In this document: one piece after another, positions 21,657 to 34,265 of the stretch
How positions within the stretch are numbered: position 1 is the stretch's first letter
How the letters are laid out: every line of letters starts with the position of its first letter
DNA from: Jiella sonneratiae
GTDB lineage: Bacteria; Pseudomonadota; Alphaproteobacteria; Rhizobiales; Rhizobiaceae
Reading direction: 5' to 3'
Length of the DNA: 64,000 nt
Assembly (NCBI RefSeq): GCF_017353515.1
Contig: NZ_JAFMPY010000005.1
Span: forward strand, 62,001-126,000
Position numbers and translations under genes: made by a program
Notes under the pieces: model-generated
What the model was told of the DNA's origin: nothing
Databases searched by the model: none
What the model saw: the letters and a program-made list of their open reading frames with translations, nothing else

Positions 21657-21877
21657 GCCCCGCCCCCTCGTTTCCCCCGGATGCGGGCCGTTCTCGATCC
21701 GGCCCGTAGCGTGTCGCCGCTTGCGCCTCGAAAGCCATGCGGCGACCGGCCGGACTGTCGCCGGCCCTTGTCTTCTAGCCGTCGGATCCGCGGCCGTGCA
21801 ACCCTTCCGTCACGGCCTTCCGGCGCGGCGTCTGGCGGGCCTCGCCGCCCGCTTCGCCGTCCCCGCCCCTTCCCGGA

Positions 21878-22684
21878 TCAGCCGGGTTCGTTGGCGGCGG
21901 GCGTCGCGGCCCGGTCGACGAGGTCGCGCCAGCGCTGCACCGAGGCGGCCGCCGCCAGCGCCAGGAGCCGCGAGTCGCCGGAAACGGTGGTGAGGTCGAA
22001 GCCCCAGCCGATCGCCTGGGCGGCATAGTCCGGCGAGCCGCAATGCAGCCCCGCCCGCTTGCCGTTCGCCCTGGCGACGGCGGCGATGCGGCGGATGCTC
22101 TCGACGAGCCCTTCGTCCTCGGGATCGAAGCCGGGGACGAGCGCGCCGTCGCTGGTGCCGAGGGCGAGATCGGCCGGCCCGACATAGAGCCCGTCGATCC
22201 CCGGCGTCGCGGCGATCGCCTCGACGTTCTGCAGCCCCTCCTTGGTCTCGATCATCGCGAGGGCGAGCACCGCGTCGTTGGCCGAGACGCCGTAACCCGG
22301 ATGCGCGAAGGCGGCGCGCGTCGGGCCGAAGCTGCGCGTTCCCTTTGGCGGATAGCGCATGAAGCTCGCAAACTCCGCCGCTTCCTCGGCATTGTTGATC
22401 ATCGGGCAGATGATGCCCATCGCCCCGGCATCGAGCGCCTTCATGACGATGCCCGGCTCGCGCCACGGCACCCGGACGATCGGCGTCACCGGCAAGGCGC
22501 GCATCGCCTGCAGCATCGGCAGCATCGCCGCATAGTCCAGCGCGCCGTGCTGGAGGTCGATGGTGATGGTGTCGTAGCCCTGGCCCGCCATGATCTCGGC
22601 GGTGAAGGGGCTGCCGATCGACAGCCAGCCGTTCACCGCCGGGCGGCCGGCCTCCCAGAGCTTTCTCAGGCGGTTCTCGACCAT
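21878..22684 (-). CDS. HpcH/HpaI family aldolase (second copy in the cluster)
   Basis: A 268-aa metal-dependent aldolase, clearly diverged from the one at 17991-18818. Motifs: GYDTITIDLQHGALDYAAML, VPWREPGIVMKALDAGAMGI, the metal ligand glutamate in LAMIETKEGLQN, and the aspartate in LYVGPADLALGTS. It starts MVENRLRKLWEAGRPAVNGW. It is separated from the lactonase by 222 bp of apparently empty DNA but on the same strand, so it may be the first gene of the minus-strand arm. Two aldolases with different sequences suggest the cluster handles two related sugars or two steps. Confidence 0.9.
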   Translation of the reverse strand: MVENRLRKLWEAGRPAVNGWLSIGSPFTAEIMAGQGYDTITIDLQHGALDYAAMLPMLQAMRALPVTPIVRVPWREPGIVMKALDAGAMGIICPMINNAEEAAEFASFMRYPPKGTRSFGPTRAAFAHPGYGVSANDAVLALAMIETKEGLQNVEAIAATPGIDGLYVGPADLALGTSDGALVPGFDPEDEGLVESIRRIAAVARANGKRAGLHCGSPDYAAQAIGWGFDLTTVSGDSRLLALAAAASVQRWRDLVDRAATPAANEPG

Positions 22685-23097
22685 GTGACCCTTACTCCCT
22701 CTCGGCCGCTCGGCCTTGCTGCCGCGGCAAATTTCCGCCGGGTTCCCGGCACCTTGCCGGCGGGGCCCGACCCCGGCCCTTCATCCCCGGGCCATCCGCA
22801 GACCCGCGTCCACCCGTTCCGGTGCAGGGACGACGCACGAACGGACGCCGGACGATCGGCGATCCCTTGCGCAGGCGAGATAGGGCTCCGGCGCGCGTCG
22901 TCCGCTCCCCCCCATTCCGATTGCCGACCTCGCGCCCGCGGTCGTCGGACGCGGAGCCTGCCCCGCGTCGACGGCGGCTTCGCGACGATTTCGCGAGCGA
23001 CTGTTCATGCCGGAGCCGTTCGCGGCAGACCGTTCACCGGTTCTTACGATCGCCGTGTTCAACTCGAGCCGGAACGACGAAGCCTCCGGAGCTTTCG
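22685..23097. other. divergent non-coding region
   Basis: 413 bp between the second aldolase and the HD-GYP gene. It should hold both promoters, but no clear -35/-10 pair, operator or terminator was recognised. The HD-GYP ribosome-binding site GGAG is at 23088-23091. Confidence 0.4.
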
Positions 23098-24492
23098 ATG
23101 GACGTTGACAAGGTGGCGGAGCCGGGAACGGCGGAAAACCGCGGCTCGCTGCGGCTCGCGGAAATCCTCGCCGCGCTTTCGCGGGCGCTTGACATCACCG
23201 AGGGTCAGCCGCCCGGCCACTGCATCCGCGTCTGCTACATCGGCATCCACGTCGCCCGGGCGATCGGCCTCGACGCCGCGGCGACCGGCGACCTCTACTA
23301 CACGCTGCTCCTCAAGGATCTCGGCTGCTCGTCCAACGCCGCGCGGATCTGCGAACTCTATCTGACCGACGACATCGGCTTCAAGAAGAGCTTCAAGGAG
23401 ATCGACGACAGCCTCGCCCACGTGCTGCGCTTCATCCTGCAGCAGACGGGGCTGAAAGCCGGGCTGGCCGAACGCTTCCGTGCCCTCGTGAACATCTTCC
23501 GCAATGGCGGGGAGATCGCCCAGGAGCTGATCCTGACCCGCTGCCGCCGCGGCGCGGCGATCGCCCGCAGGATGCGCTTCGGGGAGGCGGTCGCCGCCGG
23601 GATCCACAGCCTCGACGAGCATTTCGACGGCAGCGGCAAGCCGGACGGTCTCGCGGGCGAGGCGGTGCCGCTGTTCTCGCGGATCGCGCTCCTGTCCCAG
23701 GTCGCCGACGTGTTCCTGAGGGTCGGCGGGCCGGCGGCGGCCCTCGCCGAGGTCAGGGCCCGCTCCGGCAGCTGGTTCGATCCGCACCTCGTCGCCGCCT
23801 TCGAACGGCTCGCCGCCGATGACGACTTCCTGGCGGCGCTGTCGCACCCCGAACTGGGCGAGATGGTGCTCGCCCTCGAACCCGCCCAGCAGCGGCGGGC
23901 CGCCGACGAGGACTATCTCGACGACATCGCCTCGGCCTTTGCCGAGGTGATCGATTCCAAGAGCCCCTATACCAGCGGCCATTCCGACCGCGTGGCGCTG
24001 TTCACCGACATGATCGCCGAGGCGATGGGCCATTCGCCGGAGCACCGCCGCCGGCTGAAGCGCGCGGCGCTGCTCCACGACATCGGCAAGCTCGGCATCT
24101 CCAACCAGATCCTCGACAAGCCGGGCCGGCTCGACGATGCGGAATTCGCCGAGATCCGGCGCCATCCGGTGCATTCCGAGGCGATCCTGTCGGAGATCTC
24201 GGCTTTCTCGGATCTGGCGAGGATCGGCGCCCAGCATCACGAGCGCCTCGACGGCAAGGGTTATCCGAACGGCCTTACGGCCGGAGAGATCGGCCTCGAC
24301 ACGCGGATCGTCACCGTCGCCGACATCTTCGACGCTCTCACCGCCGAGCGCCCCTACCGGCCGGCGATGCCGCTCTCGAAGGCGCTGGCGATCCTCGACG
24401 CCGATACCGGCACGGCGGTCGACGGCGCCTGCGTGGCGGCGCTGCGACTGGCGCTGGCGCGGCTCGAGGCCGAGCGGCCGGTCGCGGCCTGA
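23098..24492 (+). CDS. tandem HD-GYP phosphodiesterase-like protein with degenerate first module
   Basis: A 464-aa cytosolic protein with no membrane segment. The C-terminal half is a complete HD-GYP domain: YTSGHSDRVALF, His327-Asp328 in LLHDIGKLGI, His380-His381 and the GYP triplet in HHERLDGKGYPNGL. It is expected to hydrolyse cyclic di-GMP. Residues 40-200 look like a decayed copy of the same fold: LLKDLGCS has Lys73-Asp74 where HD is expected, and HFDGSGKPDGL has GKP in place of GYP. The first half is probably regulatory. Start ATG at 23098 with GGAG 6 nt before. It is a single gene, convergent with lpd. Confidence 0.9.
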   Translation: MDVDKVAEPGTAENRGSLRLAEILAALSRALDITEGQPPGHCIRVCYIGIHVARAIGLDAAATGDLYYTLLLKDLGCSSNAARICELYLTDDIGFKKSFKEIDDSLAHVLRFILQQTGLKAGLAERFRALVNIFRNGGEIAQELILTRCRRGAAIARRMRFGEAVAAGIHSLDEHFDGSGKPDGLAGEAVPLFSRIALLSQVADVFLRVGGPAAALAEVRARSGSWFDPHLVAAFERLAADDDFLAALSHPELGEMVLALEPAQQRRAADEDYLDDIASAFAEVIDSKSPYTSGHSDRVALFTDMIAEAMGHSPEHRRRLKRAALLHDIGKLGISNQILDKPGRLDDAEFAEIRRHPVHSEAILSEISAFSDLARIGAQHHERLDGKGYPNGLTAGEIGLDTRIVTVADIFDALTAERPYRPAMPLSKALAILDADTGTAVDGACVAALRLALARLEAERPVAA

Positions 24493-24534
24493 CGCGGCCA
24501 CGCCGGCGCCGCCGAGGGGCCGCCGTCAGGATCC

Positions 24535-25944
24535 TCAGATGTGGATCGGCTTGGCGAAGGCGGCGAAGGCCGCCTCGCGCACCGCCTCCGACAGCGTCGG
24601 ATGGGCATGCGAGGTGCGGGCGAGGTCTTCCGAGGCGCCGCCGAACTCCATGAGAAGCGCGGCTTCGGCGATCATGTCGCCGGCATCGGCGCCGAGGATA
24701 TGGACGCCGAGGACGCGGTCGGTCTTCTTGTCGGCGAGCACCTTCACGAAGCCGTCGGTCTTGAGCATCGCCCGCGCCCGGCCGTTCGCCATGAAGGGGA
24801 ACTTGCCGACGCTGTACTCGACGCCGGCCTTCTTCAGCTCCTCCTCGGTCCTGCCGACCGAGGCGACCTCCGGCGCGGTGTAGACCACCGACGGGATCGC
24901 CTCGTAGTTCACGTGCCCGGCCTGGCCGGCGAGGATCTCGGCGAGCGCCACGCCCTCGTCCTCGGCCTTGTGGGCGAGCATCGCGCCCTTCACCACGTCG
25001 CCGATGGCGTAGATGCCGTCGACGCTGGTCTTGAAGTGGCCGTCGATCTCGACCCGGCCGCGCTCGTCGCGCCTGACCCCCGCCTCGTCGAGCCCGAGCC
25101 CGTCGGTATGGGGCCTGCGGCCGGTGGCGACGAGAACGACGTCGGCCTCGACCGTCTCGGCCTCGCCGCCCTTCACCGGCTCGAAGGTGACTTTCGCCCC
25201 GGCATCGCTCTTTTCGACGCCGGTCACCTTGGCGCCGAGCTTGAACTCCAGGCCCTGCTTGACGAGCAGCTTCTGGAAGGCGGTCGAGATTTCCTGATCC
25301 ATGGGCCCGAGGATCTTGTCGAGGAATTCGACGACCGTCACCTTTGCGCCGAGCCGCGCCCAGACCGAGCCGAGTTCGAGGCCGATGACGCCGCCGCCCA
25401 CGACGACCATCCGTTCGGGAACCTTGGGCAATGCGATGGCCTCGTCGGAGGAAACGATGGTCGCCGCGTCGAAGGAAAGTTCGACGCCCGGAATGCCGGC
25501 GACCTCGGAGCCGGTGGCGATGCAGATCGCCTTGGTGGAAAGCGTCTCGGTCGAGCCGTCGTCCTTCGTCACCTCGACCGCGCCGGCCGCCTTGATCCTG
25601 CCGGTGCCGATGATGCCGGTGATCTTGTTCTTCTTGAACAGATAGGCGATGCCGTCGACATTCGCCTTCACCGTCTTGTCCTTGTGGGACATCATCTTTG
25701 CAAGGTTCAGCTTCGGCTCGACCTCGATGCCCATCTCGGCGAAGGAATGGCCGGCCTCGGCGAAGGCTTCCGACGCGTAGAGCAGCGCCTTGGAGGGGAT
25801 GCAGCCGACATTCAGGCAGGTGCCGCCATAGGTCTTGCGCTTCTCGACGCAGGCGACCTTGAGGCCGAGCTGCGCCGCCTTGATGGCGCAGACATAGCCG
25901 CCGGGTCCGGAGCCGATGACGACGAGATCGTAGGTGTCAGCCAT
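24535..25944 (-). CDS. lpd: dihydrolipoyl dehydrogenase (E3)
   Basis: A 469-aa FAD flavoprotein that reoxidises the lipoyl groups of 2-oxo acid dehydrogenase complexes using NAD+. It starts MADTYDLVVIGSGPGGYVCA (FAD fold) and has the redox disulfide motif GGTCLNVGCIPSKALL, the NAD-binding VVGGGVIGLELGSVWARLG and the C-terminal active-site HAHPTLSEAV. The frame is open to 26037, but the family N-terminus and GGAG-like spacing favour 25944. It closes the minus-strand block with sucA and sucB, so it most likely serves the 2-oxoglutarate complex. Confidence 0.97.
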   Translation of the reverse strand: MADTYDLVVIGSGPGGYVCAIKAAQLGLKVACVEKRKTYGGTCLNVGCIPSKALLYASEAFAEAGHSFAEMGIEVEPKLNLAKMMSHKDKTVKANVDGIAYLFKKNKITGIIGTGRIKAAGAVEVTKDDGSTETLSTKAICIATGSEVAGIPGVELSFDAATIVSSDEAIALPKVPERMVVVGGGVIGLELGSVWARLGAKVTVVEFLDKILGPMDQEISTAFQKLLVKQGLEFKLGAKVTGVEKSDAGAKVTFEPVKGGEAETVEADVVLVATGRRPHTDGLGLDEAGVRRDERGRVEIDGHFKTSVDGIYAIGDVVKGAMLAHKAEDEGVALAEILAGQAGHVNYEAIPSVVYTAPEVASVGRTEEELKKAGVEYSVGKFPFMANGRARAMLKTDGFVKVLADKKTDRVLGVHILGADAGDMIAEAALLMEFGGASEDLARTSHAHPTLSEAVREAAFAAFAKPIHI

Positions 25945-26082
25945 GGGGAGAGATCTTCCAGTCTGTTTGCAAAGCGGGAGCCGTGAATGGCGCTGCGGGC
26001 GCGGGCCCTGTTTCCTTCGCCGCCGGGCGCGTTGCAACCCCCGTCCGGCCGCAGCGCGGCCGGGGCGATGGCGGAGCGGCGG

Positions 26083-26640
26083 TCAATCGCCGCCATCCGG
26101 GCAGTCGCCCGAGGTCTCGTCGAACTTGGTGCGGGCCGGCCGCAGCGTCGCCTTGGAGATCTGCAGCGGCAGGAAGGGCGGCGTCGCCTGGTTGGCCGGC
26201 TGCACCAGGCGGGTGACGTAGCAGCCCGAAAACACCCGCACCGCGCCGTCGGTGCCCGTCGCCTCGATCACCGTCGGCACCGCGGTGTAGATCGAGCCGG
26301 CGGCGCCGTCGCTGGTCGGTTCGCCGAGCTTCAGGCGCACGCCGGCGGTGGTCTCGTAGCCCTTCTCGAAGGCCGGAAAGTCGGGCCGGCCGGAATCGTC
26401 GGCGAAATAGCTCCAGGCCCTCAGATATTCGTGCCGGTCGATGGCGTTGTAGAGCGAGCGGATCAGCGCCTCTGCGTTCGAGCGGTCGTCGGTATAGTCG
26501 TCCGGGGCCGGCGCTTCGGCCTGCCCTGCCCCTGCCGCGGCCGGCTGCAGCGCCTCGTCGAGCGCCAGGGCCGGCGGGCTGGCGCCCGCGCCGGCGGCGG
26601 CGATGCCGCCGATCAGGAGGGCGAGGCGGATGGTCTTCAT
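26083..26640 (-). CDS. exported protein of unknown function
   Basis: A 185-aa protein with a clear signal peptide (MKTIRLALLIGGIAAAGAGA, cleavage probably after ALA near residue 27). A short alanine/proline linker follows, then a domain with SLYNAIDRHEYLRAWSYF reminiscent of NTF2-like folds, which supports only a guess. Two cysteines (in FSGCYVTRL and SGDCPDGGD) could form a disulfide in the periplasm. Its start overlaps the SDR stop by 4 nt (ATGA), so it is in the same transcript. Similar proteins appear to be limited to rhizobial relatives, but that was not searched. Confidence 0.7.
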   Translation of the reverse strand: MKTIRLALLIGGIAAAGAGASPPALALDEALQPAAAGAGQAEAPAPDDYTDDRSNAEALIRSLYNAIDRHEYLRAWSYFADDSGRPDFPAFEKGYETTAGVRLKLGEPTSDGAAGSIYTAVPTVIEATGTDGAVRVFSGCYVTRLVQPANQATPPFLPLQISKATLRPARTKFDETSGDCPDGGD

Positions 26641-27416
26641 GGCAGGATGGCCCTTGCACCGGACACGTCGAGAATGGCGCCGGTGGAATATGAGGCCTCG
26701 TTCGAGGCAAGGAAGAGGATCGCCCGCGCGACTTCCTCGGGCGTGCCGGCGCGCCGGAGCGGCAGGCTGGCGGCGATTTCGGCGACCCGGCCCGGCTCGC
26801 CGCCGGAGGCGTGGATGTCGGTCTCGATGATGCCCGGCCGGACGGCGGTGACGGAAATCCCCTCTTCGGCGACTTCTTTGGCGAGGCCGACGGTGAAGGT
26901 GTCGATCGCTCCCTTGGTCGCGGCGTAGTCGACCCGCGAGCCGCCGGCACCGAGCTTGGCGGCCGCCGAGGAGAGGTTGACGATCGCCCCGCCGGCGCCG
27001 CCGCGCTTCGTCGACATGCGCTTCACCGCCTCGCGGGCGCAGAGGAAGGAGCCGACGACGTTGACGGCGAAGATGCGCGTCAGCCGCTCGGCGCTCATCC
27101 CGGCGACCGGCGCGACGGCGTCGACGATGCCGGCATTGTTGACGAGGACGGCGAGCCTGCCGAGCCGGTCGGCCGCCTCGAACAGTGCGGCGACCTCCGC
27201 CTCGACGCCGACGTCGGCCCTCACCGCGACCGCCTGCCCCCCGGCGCGCTCTATTTCCGCGACGACCGCGTCAGCCGCCTCGCGGTTCGCGGCGTAGTTC
27301 ACGACGACGGCATAGCCCGCCTTTGCGCCGAGACGCGCGGTCGCCGCGCCTATGCCGCGCGATCCGCCGGTGACGATCATGACGCGTGGGGATGATGCTT
27401 CGCTGGCTTCGGACAC
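26637..27416 (-). CDS. SDR family NAD(P)-dependent oxidoreductase
   Basis: A 259-aa short-chain dehydrogenase. The nucleotide motif TGGSRGIG (residues 16-23), the NNAG motif, the serine in NLSSAAAKLG and the YAATK catalytic pair are all intact. The PGIIETDIHASGG loop resembles glucose/ribitol dehydrogenase-like enzymes of the FabG type; many such enzymes reduce sugars or carbonyl aldehydes. The substrate is unknown. It is placed between the pentapeptide protein and the exported protein, overlapping the latter. Confidence 0.88.
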   Translation of the reverse strand: MSEASEASSPRVMIVTGGSRGIGAATARLGAKAGYAVVVNYAANREAADAVVAEIERAGGQAVAVRADVGVEAEVAALFEAADRLGRLAVLVNNAGIVDAVAPVAGMSAERLTRIFAVNVVGSFLCAREAVKRMSTKRGGAGGAIVNLSSAAAKLGAGGSRVDYAATKGAIDTFTVGLAKEVAEEGISVTAVRPGIIETDIHASGGEPGRVAEIAASLPLRRAGTPEEVARAILFLASNEASYSTGAILDVSGARAILP

Positions 27417-27450
27417 CGGCAGAAATCCAGTTTTCGAGTGGGGACCGGGC

Positions 27451-27756
27451 TCAGTCGGCCGGCGCGAGGGTCAGCCGCGAGCGGTCGATGTAATCCGGCA
27501 GCCGGGTGGTCTCATCGATCACGGCGCTCTGCAGCTGCGCGACGGTGAGGTTTTTGGCGCCGGTGAGGTCGGCGCCGCGGAGGATCGTCCCGTCCAGCCG
27601 GGCTTCGGTGAAATCGGCGCCGACGAAGCTCGCATGGCTGACGTCGGTGCCGGAAATATCGGCTCCCGTCAGGTCGGCGCCACGCCAGTCGGTGCGGCGG
27701 AGAAAGACGTTTCTCAGCCGCAGTCGCGGCATGTCGCGATCGCGTAGGCTCGACAT
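27451..27756 (-). CDS. pentapeptide-repeat protein
   Basis: A 101-aa protein with about seven A(D/N)LxX-type pentapeptide repeats (GADLTGADISGTDVSHASFV, GADFTEARLDGTILRGADLT) forming a short right-handed beta-helix, then a C-terminal tail. The ATG at 27756 overlaps the TGA of the upstream gene (TGATG). In many proteins of this type, a leader with QLGxxKLEVRLxxIYxLxxI precedes the pentapeptides in one chain. Here that leader is the separate upstream gene. A function in protein-protein contact is likely; nothing more can be said. Confidence 0.8.
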   Translation of the reverse strand: MSSLRDRDMPRLRLRNVFLRRTDWRGADLTGADISGTDVSHASFVGADFTEARLDGTILRGADLTGAKNLTVAQLQSAVIDETTRLPDYIDRSRLTLAPAD

Positions 27757-28154
27757 CAAGGCTCTCCGGTCTTCAACAGAAGCGCGTCCAGGATAGCACG
27801 GACGTCGGTCGGCGGTTCGTTCTCACCGTAACCGTCAGCCTCCCTGGCTTCGAGATGGTTTTGCAGCAGTTCGAAAATCGGCTCCGCGAGGTCGGGAAAG
27901 TCCCGGCCGATCTCGCGGAGAATGTAGATCGCCGCGAGGCGAACTTCCAATTTCCCGTCGCCGAGCTGGCCGGCAGCGCGGTTGAACAGCTCCATGACGT
28001 GCGCCCGGCGGGCGAGCGTCGCCTGAAAGGCCACCGATCCCGCCTGCGTCGTTTCGGGCCCGAGCTTCTTCCAGGCAAGCCAGGCGCCGACGGCGGCAGC
28101 CGCCGCCAGCGCGAGATTTCGCAGGATCTCCGACAGGTCGACGAGCGTCTCCAT
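27756..28154 (-). CDS. membrane-anchored leader protein of a split pentapeptide-repeat pair
   Basis: A 132-aa protein with one N-terminal membrane helix (LRNLALAAAAAVGAWLAWKK) and a helical cytosolic part containing LFNRAAGQLGDGKLEVRLAA, followed by IYILREIGRDFP. That motif usually sits directly in front of pentapeptide repeats in single-chain membrane proteins. Its TGA stop shares one base with the ATG of the pentapeptide gene, so the two chains should be made in step and probably assemble. A recent frameshift or nonsense split is possible, but the TGATG junction looks functional. It is cotranscribed after sucB (24 bp). Confidence 0.75.
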   Translation of the reverse strand: METLVDLSEILRNLALAAAAAVGAWLAWKKLGPETTQAGSVAFQATLARRAHVMELFNRAAGQLGDGKLEVRLAAIYILREIGRDFPDLAEPIFELLQNHLEAREADGYGENEPPTDVRAILDALLLKTGEP

Positions 28155-28178
28155 GGCCGGAGACTACCCGTCCGGCAA

Positions 28179-29792
28179 TCAGAGATCGAGGACCAGACGC
28201 TCGGGATCCTCCAGGCTGTCCTTGACGCGCACCAAGAAGGTGACGGCCTCCTTGCCGTCGACGATCCGGTGATCGTAGGAGAGCGCCAGATACATCATCG
28301 GCCGGATCACCACCTGGCCGCCGATCGCCATCGGGCGCTCCTGGATCTTGTGCATGCCGAGGATGCCCGACTGCGGCGCATTGATGATCGGCGTCGACAT
28401 CAGCGAGCCGTAGACGCCGCCATTGGTGATGGTGAAGGTGCCGCCCTGCATGTCGGACATCGACAGCTTGCCGTCGCGCGCCGCGCGGGCGAGCCGGCCG
28501 AGCTCCTTCTCCACCTCGGCGATCGACATCTGGTCGGCATCGCGGATCACCGGGACGACGAGGCCCTTGTCGGTGCCGACGGCCATGCCGACGTGGCAGA
28601 AGTTCTTGTAGACGATCTCGTTGCCGTCGATCTCGGCGTTCACCGCCGGGATCTCCTTCAGCGCGTGACAGACGGCCTTCGTGAAGAAGCCCATGAAGCC
28701 GAGCTTCACGCCGTGCTTCTTCTCGAAGAGATCCTTGTATTTCGTGCGGATCGCCATCACCGCGGTCATGTCCACCTCGTTGAAGGTGGTGAGCATCGCG
28801 GCGGTGTCCTGGGCGTCCTTGAGGCGCCGCGCGATGGTCTGGCGCAGGCGGGTCATCTTGACCCGCTCCTCGCGGCCGGCGTCGTCCGGTGCCGACGGGG
28901 CCCGGGCGACCTTCTCCGGCTTTTCCTGCGGCGCCGAGGGGGCGCCGCGCGCGATCGCCGCGAGGACGTCGCCCTTCAGCACCTGGCCCTCTTTGCCGGA
29001 GCCTTCGACGCCGGCGGCCGCGATGCCCTTTTCGGCCATCATCTTGGCGGCGGAGGGAGCCGGGGGCCGGCCCTCCTCCGCCTCGGCCTTGCGGCGCGGC
29101 GCCTCGTCGGTGCCACCGCCGGCCGCGCTGGAGCCGGAGGCCGCGGCGCCGGAGCCGGCCGCGGCGCCTTCCTCGATCTTCAGGAGCAGGGCGCCGACCT
29201 TGACCTCGTCGCCCTGGCTGACGACGAGCTCGCGGATGACGCCGGCCACCGGCGAGGGGATCTCCTGCGCCGCCTTGTCGGTCTCGAGCTCGAGCAGCGC
29301 CTCGTCGACCGCCACGCTGTCGCCGACCTTCTTGAAGATCGCGCCGACCGTCGCCTCGGTGACGGATTCGCCGGCCGCCGGGACGTTGACCGCGACGAGC
29401 TTGCCGGAAGACGCCGCCGCGCCGTTCGCGCCGGCCTTCTTGTCTCCGGTGCCGCCGCCGCCGTAATCGGCCGCCGTGTCGGCCGCCTGATCGCTCTTCG
29501 CCGCCTTGCCCTTCGGCTTGGCGGTGGCGGCTGTGGTGCCGCCGGCCTTGCCCTCGCCCTCGCCGATCGTGCCGATCAGCGCGCCGACCCCGACGGTCTC
29601 GCCTTCCTTCACGACGATCTCCTCCAGAATGCCGGCGGCGGGCGCCGGCACCTCGACGGTCACCTTGTCGGTCTCGAGTTCGGCGATCGTCTCGTCCTGC
29701 TCCACCCGGTCGCCCGGCTTCTTGAACCACTGGCCGATGGTCGCCTCGGTCACGGATTCGCCAAGTGTCGGAACTTTGATTTCGGTCGCCAT
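28179..29792 (-). CDS. sucB: 2-oxoglutarate dehydrogenase E2, dihydrolipoyl succinyltransferase with two lipoyl domains
   Basis: A 537-aa core subunit of the 2-oxoglutarate dehydrogenase complex. Unusually, it has two lipoyl domains: residues 1-80 with lipoyl-Lys43 in [10 protein letters not shown], and residues 130-207 with Lys172 in [10 protein letters not shown]. They are joined by Ala/Gly/Lys-rich linkers. A peripheral subunit-binding domain (about 243-285, [11 protein letters not shown]) and the catalytic acyltransferase domain with [13 protein letters not shown] (His508, Asp512) follow. Most E2o proteins have one lipoyl domain and about 400-420 aa. It lies downstream of sucA with a YciI gene between, all co-oriented. 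Confidence 0.96.
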   Translation of the reverse strand: MATEIKVPTLGESVTEATIGQWFKKPGDRVEQDETIAELETDKVTVEVPAPAAGILEEIVVKEGETVGVGALIGTIGEGEGKAGGTTAATAKPKGKAAKSDQAADTAADYGGGGTGDKKAGANGAAASSGKLVAVNVPAAGESVTEATVGAIFKKVGDSVAVDEALLELETDKAAQEIPSPVAGVIRELVVSQGDEVKVGALLLKIEEGAAAGSGAAASGSSAAGGGTDEAPRRKAEAEEGRPPAPSAAKMMAEKGIAAAGVEGSGKEGQVLKGDVLAAIARGAPSAPQEKPEKVARAPSAPDDAGREERVKMTRLRQTIARRLKDAQDTAAMLTTFNEVDMTAVMAIRTKYKDLFEKKHGVKLGFMGFFTKAVCHALKEIPAVNAEIDGNEIVYKNFCHVGMAVGTDKGLVVPVIRDADQMSIAEVEKELGRLARAARDGKLSMSDMQGGTFTITNGGVYGSLMSTPIINAPQSGILGMHKIQERPMAIGGQVVIRPMMYLALSYDHRIVDGKEAVTFLVRVKDSLEDPERLVLDL

Positions 29793-29818
29793 TGCTGGCC
29801 GTCTCCTTGAGAAACTGA

Positions 29819-30142
29819 TCAGATTTCGGTCGGGCCGGCAGGGGGCAGACCCCGTGTCGCGGCCGGCATCAAGAGGCTCTTATAGGAAAATCCGGCCTCG
29901 GCCCGGATCACCGGATCGCCGTCGAGGATCGCCTTCAGCCCGGCCTCGTCCGGAGCCTCGATGACGGCGAGGCCCCAGAAGCCGGCGGGATCGGCCACCG
30001 GCCCGAAGACCGCGACCGAGCCGTCGCGGGCCTTCTCGCCGAGATAGGCGGCGTGGCGTGCCATCAGCGCGCGCTCGGTCTCGCTCATGTCGAGAGCGAA
30101 GCTCGGCCGCGGCGCATCGAGCCGGCAGAAATAGTACGCCAT
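29819..30142 (-). CDS. YciI-like protein
   Basis: A 107-aa protein of the YciI/dimeric alpha-beta barrel family: [20 protein letters not shown] at the start, the histidine in [10 protein letters not shown], the [15 protein letters not shown] core and [14 protein letters not shown]. Such proteins are small, probably dimeric, and related to muconolactone isomerase-like folds; catalytic roles are mostly unproven. It sits between sucA (25 bp) and sucB (27 bp), which are more often adjacent. It may be co-expressed with the complex. Confidence 0.85.
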   Translation of the reverse strand: MAYYFCRLDAPRPSFALDMSETERALMARHAAYLGEKARDGSVAVFGPVADPAGFWGLAVIEAPDEAGLKAILDGDPVIRAEAGFSYKSLLMPAATRGLPPAGPTEI

Positions 30143-30166
30143 CGCCCGTCCCTCACCCTTTCCGGC

Positions 30167-33151
<2,985 letters not shown>

Positions 33152-33326
33152 GGTCGTTAAGCTCGCGGCGCGCGTCCGGCGCCGCCTCCTGTCGGATTGC
33201 ATTCGTCCGGTCGGGCGAATCCCGTTGCCGGTTACAGACGCCGCGGTCCTTTGCCCGCGAATGCGGCCTTGCCGAGGCTGATAGCCGGCAAAGCCTTCGG
33301 TTCCGTTTCGCCGCGGCGCCGGGCGG

Positions 33327-34247
<921 letters not shown>

Positions 34248-34265
34248 GGCTACAGCCTTTGCAGT

